Shown: piece by piece, positions 5,246 to 10,978 of the stretch
Numbering within the stretch: the first letter of the stretch is position 1
Layout of the letters: every line of letters starts with the position of its first letter
Source: D37C17 sp964551815
Lineage (GTDB): Bacteria; Fidelibacterota; Marinisomatia; SCGC-AAA003-L08; D37C17
Direction of reading: 5' to 3'
DNA: 13,627 nucleotides
Assembly (NCBI GenBank): GCA_964551815.1
Contig: CAZKEL010000057.1
Span: 1 to 13,627, forward strand
Translations under genes and position numbers: made by a program
The notes under the pieces: model-generated
The model's input: only the letters and a program-made list of their open reading frames with translations
Database searches by the model: none
What the model was told of the DNA's origin: nothing

Positions 5246-6748
5246 ATGTTTCAGAAGGTATTCATTGCCAACAGAGGGGAAATTGCCATTCGGGTAATTA
5301 GAACCTGCAGAGAGATGGGAATTCAAACCGTTGCCATTTACTCCCAAGCTGACCGCACTGCTCCCCACGTATTAAAAGCAGATGAAGCCTATTATGTGGG
5401 AGCTCCCCCTTCCTCTGATTCCTATTTGAATGAAGATGCAATATTTAAAGCCCTGAAAAAATCAGGAGCAGATGCCGTCCATCCCGGTTATGGATTTCTC
5501 TCTGAAAATGCTGCCTTTGCACTAAGGGTTCAAAAGAAGGGGCTCACCTGGATTGGCCCTTCAGCAGAGATCATTACTACCATGGGGGACAAAATGGCTG
5601 CCCGGAATCTTGCCATTAAGTCTGGTGTTCCTGTAGTGCCGGGAACTACTGAACCTGTCAATAATTTATCTGATGCGAAAAAGACAGCTTCTGAAATGGG
5701 TTACCCGGTACTCATTAAAGCTGCAGGCGGTGGCGGGGGTAAGGGTATGCGAATCATTCACACTGAAACTGAACTTGAGAACAACATGGAGAGAGCCAAG
5801 TCGGAAGCGGGGAAGGCATTTTCTGATGACAGGGTGTATCTTGAAAAATATCTTGAAGATCCACACCATATAGAAATTCAGGTTTTTGCTGACAAACATG
5901 GTAATACCGTAACACTGGGTGAAAGAGAATGCTCTATTCAACGCCGCTACCAGAAAATCATTGAAGAAACTCCCTCTCCGTTTATTGATGAGAAGCTGCG
6001 TCAATCCCTGGCACAGGCTGCGCTGCAAATTACCAGAGCATGTAAGTATGAGGGTGCCGGTACAGTAGAGTTTTTAGTAGATAAACATAAAAAATATTAT
6101 TTTCTGGAAATGAATACCCGCCTGCAGGTAGAACATCCCATCACGGAAATGGTGACGGATGTTGATTTGGTACAGGAACAGATTGGGGTTGCAGCAGGGA
6201 AAAAACTGTCTATTTGCCAGGAAGATGTTTCGCCACAGGGAGCAGCCATTGAATGCCGTATTTATGCTGAAGACGGATTTACAAATTTTACCCCTTCCAC
6301 CGGAAAGATTACAGAAATAACTTTTCCACAGGGGTTAGGTGTAAGATTGGATGAGGGGGTTCGGGCAGGACAGGAAATCACCCCCTATTATGATCCCTTG
6401 CTGGGTAAACTCATCACCTGGGGGAAAGACCGCAGAACTGCCCTAAACCGTATGATTCGTGCGTTGAATGAATTTCACATAGCAGGTATTGAAACCAGTA
6501 TCCCCTTTTGTCTTATGGTGTTTCGTCATCCTGCCTTTCAAAAGGGAAAATATTCAACTCACACTTTGGATAGTATTAAAGAAGAAGTACTGTCTGAACT
6601 TACCATTCATAAAGAGGATCGTATGATGGCTGCCCGAATCGGTGCCATACAATTTACTTTACAAACACATCAAACCGGTTCTGTTAAAAGGGTAAAGCCC
6701 AATGCTGCCCTATGGTCTAGTTCAGGCAGGAAAGAGGCTTTAAGATGA
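5246..6748 (+). CDS. Biotin carboxylase subunit of an acyl-CoA carboxylase (propionyl- or acetyl-CoA)
   Basis: A 500-residue ATP-grasp enzyme that carboxylates protein-bound biotin with bicarbonate and ATP in the cytoplasm. The family start FQKVFIANRGEIAIRVIRTC is intact. Further motifs are HPGYGFLSEN (79-88), the glycine loop GGGGGKG (161-167) after Lys158, EKYLEDPHHIEIQVF (200-214), GERECSIQRRYQKIIEE (225-241), MNTRLQVEHPITE (289-301) and Arg367 in GVRLDEGV, equivalent to the catalytic arginine. A typical AccC is about 450 residues; the extra ~50 at the C-terminus (HKEDRMMAAR...) resemble the tail of propionyl-/methylcrotonyl-CoA carboxylase alpha subunits. The stop overlaps the start of the carrier-protein gene (ATGA). 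With the mutase downstream, a propionyl-CoA carboxylase role is most likely. The carboxyltransferase is not in the window. Confidence 0.93.
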   Translation: MFQKVFIANRGEIAIRVIRTCREMGIQTVAIYSQADRTAPHVLKADEAYYVGAPPSSDSYLNEDAIFKALKKSGADAVHPGYGFLSENAAFALRVQKKGLTWIGPSAEIITTMGDKMAARNLAIKSGVPVVPGTTEPVNNLSDAKKTASEMGYPVLIKAAGGGGGKGMRIIHTETELENNMERAKSEAGKAFSDDRVYLEKYLEDPHHIEIQVFADKHGNTVTLGERECSIQRRYQKIIEETPSPFIDEKLRQSLAQAALQITRACKYEGAGTVEFLVDKHKKYYFLEMNTRLQVEHPITEMVTDVDLVQEQIGVAAGKKLSICQEDVSPQGAAIECRIYAEDGFTNFTPSTGKITEITFPQGLGVRLDEGVRAGQEITPYYDPLLGKLITWGKDRRTALNRMIRALNEFHIAGIETSIPFCLMVFRHPAFQKGKYSTHTLDSIKEEVLSELTIHKEDRMMAARIGAIQFTLQTHQTGSVKRVKPNAALWSSSGRKEALR

Positions 6749-7251
6749 ATTTCCGTACAATAATAGACGATACCGAATTAGATTTTGATTTTACCCATGC
6801 ACCGGAAAAGATTACCATCGTTGGCCATCCACGAAAGGTTGAAGTGGACTTAGTATCTTTAGGTGAAAATGCATTTTCTCTTCTATTAGATAATAAAAGT
6901 CATTATCTCACAATAATAGAAGAACCAGATGGTTTTGAGGTAACCGTTGACCATCATACTCATATTGTAACGGTGCAGGACGATACTGAAATCCTGTTGA
7001 AAAAATTTGGACTAAGTAACACCAATACCCGCAATGAGGGGCAGGTACGGGCTCAAATCCCGGGAATGGTAAGCCGGATTTTTGTCACTCAGGGAGAGTC
7101 AATAAAAGCACAGCAGAAATTACTCATATTAGAAGCCATGAAAATGGAAAATGAGATTGACTCCCCCTTCGAGGGGATAGTAAAAACAATTCATGTTACC
7201 CCCGGCAGTGCCGTTGAAAAAGGAGAATTAATTATGGAGATTGAATCCTGA
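6745..7251 (+). CDS. Biotin carboxyl carrier protein
   Basis: A 168-residue carrier that holds biotin and moves the carboxyl group from the carboxylase to a carboxyltransferase. Residues about 98-168 are a biotinyl/lipoyl domain with the biotinylation motif EAMKMEN at 130-136 (Lys133 is the acceptor), preceded by the usual IPGMVSRIFVTQGE and followed by PFEGIVKTIHVTPGSAVEKGE. Residues 1-95 are a beta-rich N-terminal region (for example VEVDLVSLGENAFSLLLDN). It is comparable to the linker (BT-like) part of propionyl-CoA carboxylase alpha chains, so this gene and the previous one together resemble a split alpha subunit. The start overlaps the carboxylase stop (ATGA), and the stop overlaps the next start by one base (TGATG). 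Confidence 0.93.
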   Translation: MNFRTIIDDTELDFDFTHAPEKITIVGHPRKVEVDLVSLGENAFSLLLDNKSHYLTIIEEPDGFEVTVDHHTHIVTVQDDTEILLKKFGLSNTNTRNEGQVRAQIPGMVSRIFVTQGESIKAQQKLLILEAMKMENEIDSPFEGIVKTIHVTPGSAVEKGELIMEIES

Positions 7252-7985
7252 TGGCTGGATGGAATAAATGGCTCTGGGGAGGCCTGGGCTGGGCAATGTT
7301 TGGTCCTATGGGCGGTATTTTGGGATATGCCCTGGGTTCCATGTCAGAAAATAACTCAGGGTTTAAAAGCAGCTATCAAGGTTACAGACAGGGCACATCC
7401 ACACGTGCCGGTGATTTTGGGTCTGCTCTCCTCATTCTCTTCGCTGCGGTGATGAAGGCAGACCATGAATTGAAAAAATCTGAACTGGAGTTCGTGAAAC
7501 AGTTCTTCATTCAACAATTTGGAAAAACCTATGCTCAGGACAGAATTCACCTCTTTCGTGAAATTCTAAAACAAGAATATCCACTCAAAGATGTGTGTTT
7601 GCAAATTAAAGCCAATATGGATCATCCCTCAAGATTACAGATGATTCATATCCTGTTTGGACTTTCCCAATCGGATGGACATGTACATCCTCTTGAAGTA
7701 AAGGTCATTCATACTATTGCCAATTATCTGGGAATTTCCCGGAAAGACTTTGAATCCATTCAAGCCATGTTTTATAAGGATACCACTGCTGCTTATAAAA
7801 TATTAGAGATTACTCCGGATGCCACTGATACAGAAGTGAAAAAAGCCTATAGAAAGATGGCCGCTAAATTTCACCCTGATAAGGTGCATCATTTGGGAGA
7901 AGAGTTCCAAAAAATGGCAGAAGAAAAGTTTAAAGCCCTGAATGATGCCTACAGCCAGGTTAAGAAAGAACGGGGGATGAATTAA
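7251..7985 (+). CDS. DjlA-like co-chaperone (TerB plus J domain)
   Basis: A 244-residue protein. Residues 7-31 are a glycine-rich membrane-associated segment (WLWGGLGWAMFGPMGGILGY). About 55-170 match a TerB-like helical domain, including LLILFAAVMKADHELKKSE and GLSQSDGHVHPLEVKVI. About 180-240 form a J domain with Y182-K-I-L and the essential HPD at 208-210 (AAKFHPDKVHHLG). The order membrane segment, TerB, C-terminal J is that of DjlA, an inner-membrane partner that stimulates DnaK ATPase through the HPD motif. It is translationally coupled to the carrier-protein gene (TGATG) in the carboxylase/mutase operon. A role in folding or assembling those enzymes is possible but unproven. Confidence 0.88.
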   Translation: MAGWNKWLWGGLGWAMFGPMGGILGYALGSMSENNSGFKSSYQGYRQGTSTRAGDFGSALLILFAAVMKADHELKKSELEFVKQFFIQQFGKTYAQDRIHLFREILKQEYPLKDVCLQIKANMDHPSRLQMIHILFGLSQSDGHVHPLEVKVIHTIANYLGISRKDFESIQAMFYKDTTAAYKILEITPDATDTEVKKAYRKMAAKFHPDKVHHLGEEFQKMAEEKFKALNDAYSQVKKERGMN

Positions 7986-8048
7986 ATTCCCTATGCAGAG
8001 TATCAAAGTTGCATAATTGGAAGAGATAGGAAGTTATTTTAAATATTT

Positions 8049-9569
8049 ATGAATAAGGAATCCAAAGAAAAATCTTTCTACGGGAAGGGTGCTCCTCCTG
8101 GTAATTTTCCATTCACCAGCGGAATTTACCCGGATATGTACCGCGGCAAACTTTGGACAATGCGCCAGTATGCCGGTTTCACTTCTGCAGAAGAAAGCAA
8201 TAAACGCTACCGCTACCTTCTTGAACAGGGCGTGATGGGACTTTCCGTTGCCTTCGACCTGCCAACTCAAACAGGGTACGACTCAGACCATAAAATGGCT
8301 GCCGCTGAAGTAGGCAGGGTTGGTGTTCCTGTATCCACTCTGGCAGATATGGAAGTCCTCATGCAGGATATTCCCTTAAGTGACGTGTCCATTTCAATGA
8401 CCATCAATTCTACCGCTGCTATATTGTTAGCATTTTTGATAGTAACTGCAGAAAAGCAGGGTGTGAGCAGAAAACAACTGAGAGGGACCATTCAAAATGA
8501 CATTCTGAAAGAGTACATTGCCCGGGGAACCTATATTTTCCCACCCAAACCCAGTATGCGGATTATCACCGATCTCTTTGAATTCTGCTCTCAGGAAATG
8601 CCTTCATGGAATACCATCTCCATTTCCGGATATCATATTCGTGAAGCAGGCTCAACGGCTGCCCAGGAGATTGCATTTACTCTGGCAAATGGTATTGCCT
8701 ATGTAAAGACTGCCAAAGACAAAGGGCTGGATGTAAACCAATTTGGCAAGCGCCTCAGTTTCTTTTTTAATTGCCATAACCATTTTTTCGAGGAAGTAGC
8801 AAAGTTTAGAGCTGCCCGGAGGATGTGGGCAGTGATTATGAAGAACCGCTTCGGTGCAACAGAGCCTAAAGCCATGATGTGCCGCTTTCATACGCAGACT
8901 GCGGGATCTACTCTACAGGCACAGCAGATTGAAAACAATGTAGTACGGACTACTTTGCAGGCAACCGCCGCAGTATTAGGCGGTACTCAGTCTCTGCATA
9001 CTAATTCAAAGGATGAAGCCCTGGCATTACCTACAGAAAAATCTGCACGGCTGGCTCTGCGTACCCAACAGATCATTGCCTTTGAGTCAGGCATTCCTGA
9101 AGTGGCGGACCCTCTTGCCGGCAGCCACTATGTTGAAAATTTAACTGATGAGTTGGAGGCTGAAGCCAAGGGTTTAATTGAAAAAATTGATACACTGGGT
9201 GGAGCTGTCTCTGCTATCGAAAATGAGTTTCAACAAAATGAAATTGCTAAATCTGCTTATGATTATCAAAAAGCCGTTGATGAGGGAGAAAATGTAATCA
9301 TAGGTGTGAATAAATTTGACACGAAGGAAGCTGAAGTCCCTGAGACCCAAGGTATTGATGAAAAAGCGGTGGCTTTACAATTGGATAGACTGCAAACAGT
9401 AAAACTAAACAGAAATTTAAAAAATGTAGAAGCTGCTCTGCAGAAACTGAGGACTGCCGCTGAAGGAGATGAAAATTTAATCCCTGTCATAATTGAAGCG
9501 GTGAAAGATGATGCAACGCTGGGTGAAATATCAGATATACTGCGGGGTGTATTTGGGGAGTTTCAATAA
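8049..9569 (+). CDS. Methylmalonyl-CoA mutase, catalytic subunit without B12 domain
   Basis: A 506-residue adenosylcobalamin mutase catalytic barrel that interconverts methylmalonyl-CoA and succinyl-CoA. Visible blocks are YPDMYRGKLWTMRQYAGF (27-44), GLSVAFDLPTQTGYDSDH (64-81), GTIQNDILKEYIARGTYIFP (146-165) and SGYHIREAGST (193-203), then CRFHTQTAGSTL (278-289), GGTQSLHTNS (311-320) and DPLAGSHYVE (354-363). Tyr41, Arg159 and His196 line up with the catalytic or substrate-contacting Tyr, Arg and His of methylmalonyl-CoA mutase. Isobutyryl-CoA mutase is known to have Phe and Gln at the first two. The protein ends after the barrel: the DxHxxG B12-binding domain is absent, so a separate small subunit is expected elsewhere. 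It lies 63 bases after the co-chaperone gene, probably in the same operon. The short N-terminus fits the ATG used here. Confidence 0.93.
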   Translation: MNKESKEKSFYGKGAPPGNFPFTSGIYPDMYRGKLWTMRQYAGFTSAEESNKRYRYLLEQGVMGLSVAFDLPTQTGYDSDHKMAAAEVGRVGVPVSTLADMEVLMQDIPLSDVSISMTINSTAAILLAFLIVTAEKQGVSRKQLRGTIQNDILKEYIARGTYIFPPKPSMRIITDLFEFCSQEMPSWNTISISGYHIREAGSTAAQEIAFTLANGIAYVKTAKDKGLDVNQFGKRLSFFFNCHNHFFEEVAKFRAARRMWAVIMKNRFGATEPKAMMCRFHTQTAGSTLQAQQIENNVVRTTLQATAAVLGGTQSLHTNSKDEALALPTEKSARLALRTQQIIAFESGIPEVADPLAGSHYVENLTDELEAEAKGLIEKIDTLGGAVSAIENEFQQNEIAKSAYDYQKAVDEGENVIIGVNKFDTKEAEVPETQGIDEKAVALQLDRLQTVKLNRNLKNVEAALQKLRTAAEGDENLIPVIIEAVKDDATLGEISDILRGVFGEFQ

Positions 9570-9665
9570 CCCAGTATTTCAGGATTAGTCACTAATAGGA
9601 ATCTCAGGCATTTAATCTGCTGACCAGTTATCCAAAAACATAGGCGGGACAGTTTGTTGTTCCAC

Positions 9666-10808
9666 CTAAACCAATTTAATTTCTGTAATTTCCGGAACTG
9701 TACCAATCCGCATAGGCGGTCCCCAATACCCTGTTCCCTGATTGACATATACCCAGGTATTCTCCTTTTTATGCAACCCCTTAATAAATGGATGGGCTAA
9801 CTGAACCAATACACTGAAGGGGAAATACTGACCGCCGTGGGTATGCCCCGAAAGCTGCAGATCAAAATCATATTTTACTGCATGCTCAACATCTTTGGGC
9901 TGATGGGCTAAGAGAATTTTTGCATCGGGCTTGCCCATTCCCCCAACTGCCTTTTCCATGTCTGTTTTATGGATCTTTGAAAAATGCCCTCCCCCTCTGT
10001 CAGGAATTCCCGTAATCATGAGGGTTGCTCCATTGATGACAATATTTTGACTCTCATTCACCAAAATCTTAAATCCCAGGCTTTCAATCTTTCTCAGCCA
10101 ACCATTCATATCTGAGTAATATTCATGGTTTCCGGTGACAAAATATTTTCCATACTTTGGTTTCACATTTTTAAAAGAGTCCAGGTACGCTCCAAAATGT
10201 TTCACAGAGCCGTCAGCAGCGTCGCCTGTAAAAAACAACATATCTGCATCCAGGCTATTTAGAGTATTTGTCACCTTTTTTACAAACTCTCCTCTAATCA
10301 TACTGCCTACATGGAGATCAGTAATCTGTGCAAGTCGAAGCCCCTGTAGTGCAGGAGGTAAATTCTTTATGGGAACCTCAATCCTCACAATTTCAGGCGT
10401 CTTTGTAGCAGAATATAAACCCCAGAGTGTCCCTATACCTGCTAATCCTCCTGCAATTTGTTTAGCAGAAAGCCCAAGAAATGCTCTTCGTGCAGGATCA
10501 AACTGATGCGTTTTTCCAATTATTAGTTTAATGCCATCGTAAAACTCTATCCCCAATTGAATGAAAAAGAGCAGGCTTACCAACCCAAGCCCCGTATATC
10601 CCAACCAGTTTATGACGCGGGAGAAGGATGTATCTATCCTGTTAAAGTGAAAATAAAAAATAAGCAATGGAAAACAATAAAACAGGAACAAAATGAGTCC
10701 TGATATAGTTTTCACCAGCGGTGTGATTTCTAATGGATAAATAAACCGCCAACCTACAAACAGATACATGCAAAAAAGTACGCTGGAAAATAGTAATAAG
10801 AATAGCAA
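9666..10808 (-). CDS. Membrane-anchored calcineurin-like metallophosphoesterase
   Basis: A 380-residue protein. Metal-binding motifs are in order: ITDLHVG (D164, H166), GDAADG (D196), GNHEYY (N227, H228), AHQP (H302) and GHTHGGQ (H322, H324), the full set for a two-metal phosphoesterase of the YaeI/YkuE type. Three membrane helices precede them (about 1-19, 31-53, 64-88). A DPARRAFLG stretch at 105-112 follows, then a fourth helix (113-135). The paired arginines on the inner side suggest the catalytic domain faces the periplasm. YaeI-type relatives act on phospholipid or UDP-sugar-lipid substrates; the substrate here is not known. The TTG start is chosen because AGGAG (complement of 10816-10820) lies seven bases upstream; an ATG at 10769 is the alternative. 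It is convergent with the mutase gene and divergent from the receptor gene. Confidence 0.9.
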   Translation of the reverse strand: MLFLLLFSSVLFCMYLFVGWRFIYPLEITPLVKTISGLILFLFYCFPLLIFYFHFNRIDTSFSRVINWLGYTGLGLVSLLFFIQLGIEFYDGIKLIIGKTHQFDPARRAFLGLSAKQIAGGLAGIGTLWGLYSATKTPEIVRIEVPIKNLPPALQGLRLAQITDLHVGSMIRGEFVKKVTNTLNSLDADMLFFTGDAADGSVKHFGAYLDSFKNVKPKYGKYFVTGNHEYYSDMNGWLRKIESLGFKILVNESQNIVINGATLMITGIPDRGGGHFSKIHKTDMEKAVGGMGKPDAKILLAHQPKDVEHAVKYDFDLQLSGHTHGGQYFPFSVLVQLAHPFIKGLHKKENTWVYVNQGTGYWGPPMRIGTVPEITEIKLV

Positions 10809-10837
10809 CTGTTATCTCCTAAGTGATGTGCTAAAAG

Positions 10838-10851
10838 CTGTAAATTTACAG
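10838..10851. promoter_or_regulatory. Perfect palindrome in the divergent promoter region
   Basis: CTGTAAATTTACAG is a perfect 14-base palindrome lying 17 bases upstream of the phosphoesterase ribosome binding site and about 127 bases before the receptor start. Length and symmetry fit a dimeric repressor site, but AT-rich palindromes of this size also occur by chance. Confidence 0.35.
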
Positions 10852-10908
10852 GCTTTAATCGAAACTAAAACCTGTCTGTTTTTGTCAATAAATTAAAGTG
10901 TCCTCTTT

Positions 10909-10931
10909 GAAACGGTACATTTTACCGTTTC
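10909..10931. promoter_or_regulatory. Operator-like 9-5-9 inverted repeat upstream of the TonB receptor
   Basis: GAAACGGTA and TACCGTTTC are perfect nine-base arms around CATTT. The centre is about 59 bases before the ATG at 10979. It could be the binding site of a dimeric regulator or a hairpin in the leader RNA. No T run follows, so it is not a standard terminator. It lies inside what would be coding sequence if the GTG at 10898 were used, which argues further against that start. Confidence 0.5.
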
Positions 10932-10978
10932 CTGTGAACTTAAATAATACAGGATTTTCTGTCAAAAAAGGAATTATA

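Noticed and set aside
5056..5247. N-terminal extension of the barrel protein to 5247
   Set aside because: It would overlap the carboxylase start codon on the opposite strand and remove all promoter space, and it would place about 64 residues before the signal peptide.
5666..6028. Open frames antisense to the carboxylase
   Set aside because: The plus-strand frame has the full set of biotin-carboxylase motifs; the antisense frames show no recognisable protein features.
7992..8015. TATGCA...TGCATA inverted repeat before the mutase gene
   Set aside because: Six-base arms with a 12-base loop are weak and common by chance, and there is no T tract.
9570..9665. Terminator between the convergent mutase and phosphoesterase genes
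   Set aside because: Only a weak six-base stem (GGGACA with TGTTCC) is visible, and no T run follows on either strand.
10898..10978. N-terminal extension of the TonB receptor to the GTG at 10898
   Set aside because: It would hide the signal peptide and run through the 9-5-9 inverted repeat. The ATG at 10979 has a good ribosome binding site and leads straight into the signal sequence.
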